Shown here: piece by piece, positions 52,561-60,866 of the stretch
How positions within the stretch are numbered: the stretch's first letter is position 1
How the letters are laid out: each line of letters starts with the position of its first letter
Position numbers and translations under genes: made by a program
Origin: Bacteroidota bacterium
Lineage (GTDB): Bacteria; Bacteroidota; Bacteroidia; Cytophagales; Cytophagaceae
Direction of reading: 5' to 3'
NCBI GenBank assembly: GCA_023458555.1
Contig: JAEWYS010000001.1
Span: 248,001 to 312,000, forward strand
Length of the DNA stretch: 64,000 nucleotides
Notes under the pieces: generated by a model
The model's input: only the letters and a program-made list of their open reading frames with translations
The model's database searches: none
Told to the model about the DNA's origin: nothing

Positions 52561-55392
52561 TTACCTCTTGATTATTTGTATAATTTCTTCATTGTTGTTT
52601 TCTGAGTAAATAATTTTTACAAAATACAATCCCTCTTTCAGGTCTCGCATATTCAGGCTGATTTCGGTGCCTGAAGAAACATCGGCAGCGTTATAGCTTT
52701 TTAAGAGGATGCCGGTAGGAGCAAGAATTTCTACCCGCTGTGCCTTACCAGATTCGGCTGTTTCAATAAACAGGTTATTGCTGGTCGGATTTGGATAAAA
52801 CTTTAATCGGGTGCTTTTGCGTGTACTGGCCAGAACTCCTGCCACAGACTCGCTGTATACTTCTATGAAGTCCCATGTAGCGTTGAAAGGCTGCGATGAA
52901 TTTCTTGAAGTTGCAATGATCCCGATAGCCATGGCATTATTGCCCTGCATAGTTTCAAGAAGCGGCCCCTGGAGGGTTATCGGATTTCCGGCCGGAGATA
53001 CAGGATAGCCATCGTACTCATACAGTATTCCGACAGAACCAGTCCCCGGATTTACAAGAAATTGCAGAACCAGTCCGTTTTGTGGTATATTGCTCAGCTT
53101 GTGCCAGTCAGAGGTTTGAACCCCGCCATTCTCAAATGCTACCTCAATACCAGCCTGCCCGCCATCACCTGACAATACGGCTTTAAGATAATTGTCCTGA
53201 TCCCCAACGCCGATATAAGCTCCTATTGATTGATTATTAACAGGTTGGTTTCCATTGAAGAATGGGCCTTTCATTCGCACCTTAATGATAAAGGGCGGGG
53301 TATTTTTATTGATATTTATTCCGAACTGGAAGGCATACATCTGATTATTGATATTGTTGAAAGCATCACCTTCCGGTGTTTCGTTGATTGTAATCGCTCC
53401 GGCAGCTCCGCCTGCAACAAGATTGTCTGTATCATACAGCTGCAGATAGTCTGTTGTCTGGTTAGACATGAGACCGGTAAAGCCTAAACCAAAGAAACCT
53501 GTTCCCGGATCGGAATTATACATTTGATAGCTCAATGGGATATACGTATCAAGTCCGTTGGCCTGATCTCTGGCGAAGTAGTCTTTTTCATCAGTTATTC
53601 CATCGTTGTCATCATCATCATCCAGAAGGTCTGACAGGCCATCTCTGTCAAAATCTTCAGGACGGCTGGCTCCGGAACATGGGTTGGTTCCGCTGAGAAT
53701 CTCATCCATATTGCTATATCCGTCAAAATCTTCATCAAGGTTTGCGTCATTGACTCCTGTACAGGGGATGTCTCTTTCGTCTGGTTCATATACCATGATT
53801 TCACCAGTATATAGCGCCACCCATATAGTGCCCGGAAAAATCTGGTCATCTCCCTGGGCGCATACATCAAGCGGTTTTTTCCCGCTAAAGCCACTGGCAA
53901 AATTTTGGTCCTTGTTGAGCCGGCTGTTTCCGAGCTGGTTTAGAACCTGATTACCCTGCTCATTGAGCCGGATTCTGTCGACATAACCATCATAGGAACA
54001 GGTAAGCAAATCTCCTTTCATGGAATTGCTAAAGTTGGAGGCGGTATATTCGCAGAAGCCGTTTGTAGAAGATTCAAAGGTTATAAGCGCACTGTTGTCC
54101 TTCCCGGGATTCTGAAAGGTACCTTCCTGCGGAAATGCCATATCCAGAGGAACGGGAGGCCAGTCGGAAGGTAAAGGATTTTTCGAGTCATTCTTGTCTG
54201 TTCGCCATACGCGTACTCCTGCATCGATCGGGCCGCTGTGTGTAAATAATCCCGCCCCGGCAGGATTGGCGCGTAAGGGATTGGGATGTCCGCCATAATA
54301 TGCTCCTGTCTGGTAATTGTTTACATTGCCGATCAGGTGGAGACCATCCAGGTTGTTTACAGGGTCTATTCCCGGACCTGGTATCGAACCAGGCTCATTG
54401 GGCAGATATTCATTGGTCGGATTGCCATTTGCATCTTTGGCAGGAAAGCCACCCCATTGAGGGTTTGCTCCATTATCGATTGTATATACATTGCCCTTGC
54501 TTGTAATAATTACATCGTAACTGTTTCTGAATCCCCGGGCATATACCTGCACCGGACCACCGTTGACGATTTTTGCCTGATTGAGACCGTCGTTACCTCC
54601 AAACGGGTCGTTGATATCGGTTCCGTCAGGGTTATTCGGTCTTGTCGGATCGTCAAGCGTCGGAATATCATATACGTACGGATTTGCTCCATTGGGATCT
54701 TTGACAGGCATGGCATCGATAGCTGTAAGGTCGATTGATACTACACAGGCAGCCAATGCATATTCAGAGATGTATGTAAATCCTCTTGACGGGCCGCCTG
54801 CATTGGTCATCCCGCCGATAGCCAATAAAAGCTGGTTGTTTACTTTATCCAGCACAATGCCATTGGGAGCGTGATTTTCTTCTGAATGAGGCAGACCGCG
54901 AACCAAGTCAAGCTTTTTCCAATTGTTGCCTTCTTTATATAATCTTGATACAATACCGGAGTTTGTGCACAGGTCAACATCACCACGCTCTCCTGCTCCC
55001 ATTCTTGGATCACTGGAGGCGAGATAAATGATTGGTTGCTGGGCGGTTCCGGTAACATAGATTCCAGTGACCTGTCTTTTAGTAACTCCGGGTGCAGGTG
55101 AACCATCATCATTGTAATTGGGCATGTTTTTGACAAGCTGAATAAGCTCCTGCCCGATAACTTTGTAGGAGTTTGTGCCTGTTCGTTCGATATCCAGAAT
55201 CCGGATAATACCATCCTGATTGGCGACATATAGCTTATTATCCGGCCCAAACTGAATAGACGTTGGATTGCTGATATTACCTATAGAGGATATATCCAGG
55301 GAGCTGGTGTTAAATTGCTGGGCTTTGGATGAATAGATGCCGGCCAGCAAAATGATTCCGGCAAGGAATGATTTGATATTGTGGGATTTCAT
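52561..55392 (-). CDS. T9SS type A secreted beta-propeller protein, sugar-dehydrogenase-like
   Basis: The ATG at 55392 gives 943 residues with a signal peptide ending IYSSKAQ. Residues about 25-500 resemble the six-bladed propeller of PQQ-dependent sugar dehydrogenases (PTSIQFGPDNKLYVANQDGI, EENHAPNGIVLD, ARGFRNSYDVIIT). Near residue 545 come calcium-binding thrombospondin 3-type acidic repeats (DEDFDGYSNMDE, DRDGLSDLLDDDDDNDG). A lectin-like beta sandwich follows. The end is a type A sorting domain (LKFYPNPTSNNLFIE, LKEGLYFVKI). It is probably a surface enzyme or adhesin acting on sugars; the cofactor is not shown. Confidence 0.8.
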   Translation of the reverse strand: MKSHNIKSFLAGIILLAGIYSSKAQQFNTSSLDISSIGNISNPTSIQFGPDNKLYVANQDGIIRILDIERTGTNSYKVIGQELIQLVKNMPNYNDDGSPAPGVTKRQVTGIYVTGTAQQPIIYLASSDPRMGAGERGDVDLCTNSGIVSRLYKEGNNWKKLDLVRGLPHSEENHAPNGIVLDKVNNQLLLAIGGMTNAGGPSRGFTYISEYALAACVVSIDLTAIDAMPVKDPNGANPYVYDIPTLDDPTRPNNPDGTDINDPFGGNDGLNQAKIVNGGPVQVYARGFRNSYDVIITSKGNVYTIDNGANPQWGGFPAKDANGNPTNEYLPNEPGSIPGPGIDPVNNLDGLHLIGNVNNYQTGAYYGGHPNPLRANPAGAGLFTHSGPIDAGVRVWRTDKNDSKNPLPSDWPPVPLDMAFPQEGTFQNPGKDNSALITFESSTNGFCEYTASNFSNSMKGDLLTCSYDGYVDRIRLNEQGNQVLNQLGNSRLNKDQNFASGFSGKKPLDVCAQGDDQIFPGTIWVALYTGEIMVYEPDERDIPCTGVNDANLDEDFDGYSNMDEILSGTNPCSGASRPEDFDRDGLSDLLDDDDDNDGITDEKDYFARDQANGLDTYIPLSYQMYNSDPGTGFFGLGFTGLMSNQTTDYLQLYDTDNLVAGGAAGAITINETPEGDAFNNINNQMYAFQFGININKNTPPFIIKVRMKGPFFNGNQPVNNQSIGAYIGVGDQDNYLKAVLSGDGGQAGIEVAFENGGVQTSDWHKLSNIPQNGLVLQFLVNPGTGSVGILYEYDGYPVSPAGNPITLQGPLLETMQGNNAMAIGIIATSRNSSQPFNATWDFIEVYSESVAGVLASTRKSTRLKFYPNPTSNNLFIETAESGKAQRVEILAPTGILLKSYNAADVSSGTEISLNMRDLKEGLYFVKIIYSENNNEEIIQIIKR

Positions 55393-55548
55393 TTCTGCTA
55401 GTTGTTTTATAAATAACAAATTGGTTATATAAGCAAATGTTTTTCAGACAGATGAAAAAATGTGATGTGATTCTTGTCACTTTTAGCAGGCTGTCAGAAA
55501 ATAAGCTAACTATATTAGTAAATATGACTTATCAGGAAATGGGACTGC

Positions 55549-55591
55549 AAAGGCCGGCAATTTTTAGTATTAGATAAAAGTTGCCGGCTTT
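55549..55591 (-). terminator. Intrinsic terminator downstream of the Kelch gene
   Basis: GCCGGCAA (55553-55560) pairs with TTGCCGGC (55581-55588), with flanking A/T. It lies about 50 bp beyond the Kelch gene stop at 55641. Confidence 0.82.
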
Positions 55592-55640
55592 ATGCGCTAA
55601 GTATGTTTTTTCCGATAAGTAAAAAGTGCTTACCTGAAAT

Positions 55641-56891
55641 TTACTGTTTAGTGAAGCTGAAAGTTCCTAGTACTTCTCCTGAATGTGTATAGACTCTTGC
55701 CATGTAAAATCCACCGGGAATGGAAGTGCCAAATGTCAGAAGATTATCCTGTAATGAGCTTTCCAGGCAGAGCCTGCCGCTCAGGTCATATATTCTTATA
55801 ATCAGGTTTTCAGATGCTGTGTTTCCTGAAATTGTAATATGATCATGACAGGGATTGGGAAATACGCCAAGACGTGATTTTGAATACCTGTACAGGTTAC
55901 CTGTGACTACATTAGTAAGTATTTCCTGTGTATTTACTTTCGGATTACCTCCCCGGTTGCTGACTCCGGATGCTATATATACTTTGTCATTGTATACAAC
56001 AGCTTGTGTACCGTGTCGTGCTGTAACCAGCTGGGGCAGGGTTCTCCATTGCAGTGTATTTGTGTTTAAGGCTTCTGTTTCTTTATGTGCTTCCAGATGC
56101 GCCATACTTTCTCCTCCGATTACCAGGATTTCATTCTGATATGTGACGACCGCTGTTCCTGCACGTTCTGTTGGAATATTCTCTGGTCCTGTAGACCATG
56201 TGCCCGTTGAAAAATCGTAGATATCAACTTCAGGTACTGTGTAATTGAAGGTGTTTGGATACGAAGAGCGTCTGCCTGATAGTACATACAATTTGTTTCC
56301 GTGCACTGCCGCATTGAAGTGATCTCGTGCTCTTGGTGCATCAGGCATGGTTTTCCAGGTTCCGGTTGCCGGATCATATTCGTCAAACCATGCTACATGT
56401 CCGCTTGTGTGACCGTTGGTAATACCGCCTACGACATATATTTTATTGTTGTATGCAACAGTGCCAGCAGATCCGCGCCGGCGATTGGCCGGAATTTCAT
56501 GGCCCGTTGAGACTATGTCTGTGGCAGGGTCATAGATATATACATTGGCAACGGGAGTTTCTTCCGGATAGCCACCGGTAAAGGCACAGACAATATAAAT
56601 CAGATTATTCAGAGCCACTGCCTGAAAATGATTGAGATTGTTTAACCGGCTGCCTTTTTGCTTCCAGCTGCTTGTCTGCGGGTTATATTCTTCAATCTGG
56701 AGATTGCCGCGTCCTCCAAGCAAATACATTTTATCACCCAGAAGTACGTAGCTTGTTTCGTCGATTCCGGATGGATTGCTGCCGTCTGAAGTAGTCTCAA
56801 TCGCCCAGGATTGAGCATGTGTATATGGCAGATAATAAAAAAACAGTGCAGAAGTTAAAATTACGGTTTTAACAAAATGAGTTGGTCGCAT
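55641..56891 (-). CDS. T9SS type A secreted Kelch-repeat protein
   Basis: The 416-residue product has a signal peptide (ends LPYTHAQS). About six Kelch repeats fill residues 40-330, each with an LYLLGG/IYVVGG-type strand and a YDPATGTW-type turn (NNKIYVVGGITNGH, WFDEYDPATGTWKTMPDA, NEILVIGGESMA). Together they should form one propeller. The last 75 residues are a type A sorting domain (LGVFPNPCHDHITIS, IYDLSGRLCLE, IPGGFYMARV). Secreted Kelch proteins include galactose-oxidase-like enzymes, but no copper ligands are apparent, so a binding role is more likely. Confidence 0.85.
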   Translation of the reverse strand: MRPTHFVKTVILTSALFFYYLPYTHAQSWAIETTSDGSNPSGIDETSYVLLGDKMYLLGGRGNLQIEEYNPQTSSWKQKGSRLNNLNHFQAVALNNLIYIVCAFTGGYPEETPVANVYIYDPATDIVSTGHEIPANRRRGSAGTVAYNNKIYVVGGITNGHTSGHVAWFDEYDPATGTWKTMPDAPRARDHFNAAVHGNKLYVLSGRRSSYPNTFNYTVPEVDIYDFSTGTWSTGPENIPTERAGTAVVTYQNEILVIGGESMAHLEAHKETEALNTNTLQWRTLPQLVTARHGTQAVVYNDKVYIASGVSNRGGNPKVNTQEILTNVVTGNLYRYSKSRLGVFPNPCHDHITISGNTASENLIIRIYDLSGRLCLESSLQDNLLTFGTSIPGGFYMARVYTHSGEVLGTFSFTKQ

Positions 56892-56926
56892 GATTTTCTA
56901 TTTGAAAAGTTTATATAAGAAAATTA

Positions 56927-56972
56927 AAACGACTTCCTCAAAATCAGTTTTTAAATTTTAAGGAAGTCGTTT
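56927..56972 (-). terminator. Intrinsic terminator downstream of the malectin gene
   Basis: AAACGACTTCCT (56927-56938) pairs with AGGAAGTCGTTT (56961-56972), a perfect 12-bp stem with a 22-nt AT-rich loop. Confidence 0.85.
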
Positions 56973-56994
56973 CAGCTGTGGCAGAACTAATTGA

Positions 56995-57864
56995 TTAATG
57001 CTTTTCTACCAGCTGAGCCTGCGTTCCGGTGCGTATGATATACGTACCCTTTGGCAGGTTTGGTGCTTCAATAGAGTAATGGTCTCCCTGGTCGTAAATG
57101 TTCATATCGTGAATCAGCTGACCATGAAGGTTGAATAAGGAAGGAAGTTCGTTTGTTGATCCGGTATTCTTTACTACAGAAAGCTGGCTGGTGAACGGAT
57201 TGGGGTATACCATGCTGTTGTTACCCGTTTTATTCATACTTACGAGTCCTGTTATTTCATTTCTTTCGAATAGCTCGATTGCAGCAACCGTCGGCTGTCC
57301 TTTTACAGTAATAAATGCAAGATCAATGATACCATCACTTACTGCATCATACGTTTTCATGACAGCAACATTGCGGCCGTAATCTTTAAAGAGGTCGATT
57401 CCCTCTTCTACCAGTCGGCCTTCCAGCTCTATATTGAATCGTCTGTCGTCGGCTGTATGATGAAAAATTTCAGCCATAAAAACACGAACTGTTACCTTGG
57501 TGCCTTCTTCTACAGGGAATTTCCATTCCATTCGTTTTACATCCCAGCCATAGATAGAACGTTCCTGGTGAAAGAGGTCCTCAGGATAATCATCCGGAAC
57601 GGAGGAATGGAAAGTAATAGCCTCAGTTGTAGTGTATATCTTATTATCAGTTTCTTCGTAGTTAGAATACTCGCTCGGGACGGTATAATCATCTCTTAGC
57701 CAGTGGACTCCTGTGCCGTCATTCGTGGTTTTTGCCAGATTTCCGGCATTAATCCTGTACAATACCTTTTTGTATTTGTCTGCCTCAAATACTGTTTGAG
57801 AAATAGCGCTGAATGAAACAAAAATGATTGCAATCGTTGCAATAGCTTTGTATATGTTCTTCAT
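56995..57864 (-). CDS. T9SS type A secreted malectin-domain protein
   Basis: This 289-residue protein has a signal peptide (ends FSAISQT). Residues about 35-205 form a malectin domain: VLYRINAGNL near the start, the double aspartate in VHWLRDDY, FHQERSIYGWDVKRMEWKF in the middle and VRVFMAEIFHHTADDRRFNIE toward the end. Malectins bind di-glucose or similar glycans. The last 75 residues are a type A sorting domain (MVYPNPFTSQLSVV, LPKGTYIIR). It is monocistronic by its terminator. The sugar ligand is not predictable. Confidence 0.87.
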   Translation of the reverse strand: MKNIYKAIATIAIIFVSFSAISQTVFEADKYKKVLYRINAGNLAKTTNDGTGVHWLRDDYTVPSEYSNYEETDNKIYTTTEAITFHSSVPDDYPEDLFHQERSIYGWDVKRMEWKFPVEEGTKVTVRVFMAEIFHHTADDRRFNIELEGRLVEEGIDLFKDYGRNVAVMKTYDAVSDGIIDLAFITVKGQPTVAAIELFERNEITGLVSMNKTGNNSMVYPNPFTSQLSVVKNTGSTNELPSLFNLHGQLIHDMNIYDQGDHYSIEAPNLPKGTYIIRTGTQAQLVEKH

Positions 57865-58503
57865 AGTTCTTCAATTTTTTTTATAACTTCAAATACTGCG
57901 AATGTGTTTTGGCTATGGATAGTCCGTTATTTAAGATAATATTGTATTTAATTTAAATATATTGATTATTAGTTTTTTATAATAAAAATCGTGTGAAATT
58001 AACAGCCGGGTTTCGGCGGATCATCGGATGAAGAAAGAATCTCCGACCTGACAGAAAAGCCAGCATATGGTTGTGGGTAAAATATATTCCAAGGCAAAAT
58101 CCCGTTCAGGGCAATCAGCACCGGGGAAATTGCATGGCAGGGTTATCTGTTACTAGTTGAGGTATTCCTGAAAAATAAGATGGCCGGAAAAAACGGTGTA
58201 ATTTTGTGAATGCTAAAGACAGCAGCGAAGAGTCGCGAAAAATTATAGCTTTTCCAAAAAGGAAAAATATAATTACTACATTCTATGTAAAATGATAAAT
58301 AAAGGCTGGCTAAACGGCAGATTAAACCGGATAAAATCTTTTTATTATACTTTTTTAACTAATTAAAAATAATTGTTTTGATTCATTTTTTTAGCCGGAA
58401 AATATCATTGTCAGAAACTTGCCCTGAATACTTTTATTTCTATTGCTAACTTGTATATTTTAGTTAATTTTGAAAAGTTTTGTCCAGTAAAATTACCTAA
58501 TTC
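57865..58503. other. Intergenic region upstream of the T2SS-like operon
   Basis: The 639 bp hold no convincing gene. Two short ORFs of 29 codons occur (ATG near 58065 and GTG at 58206) without a recognisable product. The stretch 58010-58320 is less AT-rich than its flanks, which hints at a decayed gene or small RNA. The end contains the promoter of the downstream operon. Confidence 0.4.
58443..58472 (+). promoter_or_regulatory. Promoter of the T2SS-like operon
   Basis: TTG (58443-58445), a 19-bp spacer and TAATTTTG (58465-58472) match the Bacteroidota consensus. The pseudopilin ATG lies 31 bp beyond the -7 box. Confidence 0.75.
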
Positions 58504-58923
58504 ATGCAACGTTCTATTCTCACGGGAAAACTCAAGGCAGTAACCCTTCAGGAAACTCTTGTCGCTCTTCTGATTATTGGTATTATTGCTTCGATTGCCA
58601 TTCCTATTCTTATGCCGATGATTACTAAAGCCAAATCACTGGAAGCCAAAACCCAGCTGGAGCACGTGCACCGTCTGCAGAAAACGTATTTTTACGAATA
58701 TTCAAAATATACAACTGATCTTCCGACGATCGGATTTGAGCAGGAGGAGCTGGTGTCGGAGTCCGAAACAGGAAAAGCCAATTACAGAATCGAGGTTATG
58801 TCGGCAAGTCCGAATACATTTACGGCAAGAGCAACAGCGGTTGTTGATTTTGACGGTGACGGAGAATATAATGTCTGGGAAATTGACGAAAAGCGGAACC
58901 TTGTTGAAGTGGTAAAAGATTAA
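58504..58923 (+). CDS. Type II secretion / type IV pilus-like pseudopilin
   Basis: This 139-residue protein has a short basic leader, then the prepilin motif KAVTLQETLVALLIIGIIAS. The predicted cut is A12|V13, with the conserved E17 at mature position 5 and a 20-residue hydrophobic helix. The globular end is GspG-like in size and contains DFDGDGEYNVWEID, an acidic loop that could bind calcium as in major pseudopilins. The -1 residue is alanine where most prepilins have glycine. The stop overlaps the start of the peptidase gene by one base. Confidence 0.85.
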   Translation: MQRSILTGKLKAVTLQETLVALLIIGIIASIAIPILMPMITKAKSLEAKTQLEHVHRLQKTYFYEYSKYTTDLPTIGFEQEELVSESETGKANYRIEVMSASPNTFTARATAVVDFDGDGEYNVWEIDEKRNLVEVVKD

Positions 58924-59444
58924 TGTCCGGAATTTTAATACAAATAGTAATTTTATTAATGCTGGCCATTGTCGCTATCCAGGATTACAGCTATCGGGGA
59001 GTAAGCTGGTTTCTGTTTCCTCTTTTAGCGATCGCTTCCCTTCTTGGTTTGTGGCTGGATGAGAATCTGCATTTTTTTATGCCTCTGATGGTGATTAATC
59101 TGGCTTTTGTTTTTGTGCTGCTGATGGGGCTTACTGTATATTTTTCTTTGAAGAACAGAAAAATTGTAAGCATCGCTGATGTTTATCTTGGCTGGGGGGA
59201 TATTCTGTTTTTTGTGGTGCTGACCGTATTTTTTTCTCCCCTCAATTTTCTGATGTTCATTATTGGAAGTCTGCTGTTTGTGAGTCTGGTTGTTGTTGTA
59301 AATCCAAGGCTGAGCCAAAATATTCCTCTTGCCGGAATTCAGGCTTCTCTCTTAATTCCGCCGGTCCTTATGAAATTTACATCCTGGGATCCCGGATTAC
59401 AAAGTGATGCGTGGATAGTAAGTCTGCTGATGCAATGGAATTGA
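58923..59444 (+). CDS. Minimal type IV prepilin peptidase (A24 family)
   Basis: This 173-residue membrane protein has about five or six hydrophobic segments. The two catalytic aspartates of the family are visible as D21 (AIQDYSYRGVSW) and D93 in the GxGD motif (YLGWGDILFF). The N-terminal methylase domain of PilD/GspO with its zinc cysteines is absent, as in short archaeal and CpaA-type peptidases. It should process the pseudopilin encoded next to it. Its 3' end overlaps the GspE start by 10 bp. Confidence 0.82.
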   Translation: MSGILIQIVILLMLAIVAIQDYSYRGVSWFLFPLLAIASLLGLWLDENLHFFMPLMVINLAFVFVLLMGLTVYFSLKNRKIVSIADVYLGWGDILFFVVLTVFFSPLNFLMFIIGSLLFVSLVVVVNPRLSQNIPLAGIQASLLIPPVLMKFTSWDPGLQSDAWIVSLLMQWN

Positions 59445-60862
59445 CTGAAAAAACTGTATTTAAAGCGGAAGACCTGCAGATTATTACCTCTGATCAGGCC
59501 TGGCATTATCAGGTAATTCCTGCATCAAGGGATAAAAATACCTTGAAGTTGTATAGTGCATCGGTTGATTCTGTACTGGCCGATGAGCTGGAGATTCTGT
59601 TTGGCCAACGAGTCGAACTTCTGTCTGCGGATGCAGAGGTGCTCCGGAAGATGCTTGGTAAATATTACCGCAGGGATCAGGAAGAAAAGGGCGGATTCAG
59701 CCTTAATTTTTCGGGCAATTCTGAGCACTTTATTTCAGATCTGATTGCGGAAGCCCGTAGTCTTAAAAGCAGTGATATTCATATGGAAGTATATGAAGAG
59801 CGCTGCAGAGTCCGGATCCGGATTGACGGTATGATGGTAGAGCGCTGCGTCATAGAAAAAGATGACTATCCGGCATTGGTCAATAAAATCAAAATTATGG
59901 CCAATCTTGATATTGCTGAAAAGCGTTTGCCCCAGGATGGCCGTATTTTTTTTCAGCATAAAACAGCGAAGTTCGATATCCGTGTTTCAGTATTGCCTAC
60001 TCTGCATGGAGAAAAAGTGGTAATGCGATTACTCAGCAATGATGCTACGAATATTGATATCAGCAAGCTGGGCTTCTCGGAGTTTGATCTTAAAAACTAT
60101 CTGGAAGGGGCGAGAAGACCAACCGGAATATTACTGATTAGCGGTCCGACCGGTTCGGGTAAAACAACCACTCTGTATGCAACGCTCAAGCTGCTGAATG
60201 AAGATACGAGAAACATCGTAACCATTGAAGATCCTATTGAATATACACTTGAAGGAATAAATCAGGTGCAGCTCAAGGAAAGTATCGGGCTTACCTTTGG
60301 AAGTGCGCTCAGGACTTTTTTGAGGCAGGACCCCGATGTGATCATGGTGGGGGAGATCAGGGATCCTGATACAGCCAATATGGCTATACGGGCTTCATTA
60401 ACCGGACACCTGGTATTGTCGACAATCCATACGAACTCAGCCTGGGGAACAATTTCCCGTCTGATTGATATGGGGATTCCGGGCTTCCTGGTGGCCAATA
60501 CGTTAAATACTTCTGTAGCCCAGCGTCTGGTTCGTCTCTTATGCAATGAATGTAAAGAGTGGAAAGCTTTTGATCCGGATTTATACCCGCGGCAGTTCAA
60601 ACCATACAGGCCGGTCAAGGATCACTGTGTTGCGAAAGGGTGTGAGTCCTGTTATTATACAGGATATCGCGGACGAAAAGCGGTATACGAGGTGATTCCG
60701 ATCGATCATGAACTGGCAGATAAGATCAAGAACAGGATTTTTGATGTATCAGAACAGCTAAGAGAGCGGAAGATAAAAACACTTACCGAAAACGCCTTTG
60801 AATTGTTTGAAGCCGGTCAGACCAGCCTTGACGAGATTTATCCATTATTATTTAATTTTTAA
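59435..60862 (+). CDS. GspE/PilB-type secretion ATPase
   Basis: I use the ATG at 59435 (475 residues). The N-terminal domain (residues 10-80) resembles the GspE/MshE N-domain. The ATPase core has Walker A GPTGSGKTT (237-245), Walker B DVIMVGEIRD (301-310) and the His box GHLVLSTIHTN (324-334). Four cysteines (C370, C373, C403, C406) form the zinc-binding CM domain found in GspE/PilB. It powers pseudopilus assembly on the cytoplasmic side. Length and motifs are complete. Confidence 0.95.
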   Translation: MELTEKTVFKAEDLQIITSDQAWHYQVIPASRDKNTLKLYSASVDSVLADELEILFGQRVELLSADAEVLRKMLGKYYRRDQEEKGGFSLNFSGNSEHFISDLIAEARSLKSSDIHMEVYEERCRVRIRIDGMMVERCVIEKDDYPALVNKIKIMANLDIAEKRLPQDGRIFFQHKTAKFDIRVSVLPTLHGEKVVMRLLSNDATNIDISKLGFSEFDLKNYLEGARRPTGILLISGPTGSGKTTTLYATLKLLNEDTRNIVTIEDPIEYTLEGINQVQLKESIGLTFGSALRTFLRQDPDVIMVGEIRDPDTANMAIRASLTGHLVLSTIHTNSAWGTISRLIDMGIPGFLVANTLNTSVAQRLVRLLCNECKEWKAFDPDLYPRQFKPYRPVKDHCVAKGCESCYYTGYRGRKAVYEVIPIDHELADKIKNRIFDVSEQLRERKIKTLTENAFELFEAGQTSLDEIYPLLFNF

Positions 60863-60866
60863 CATT

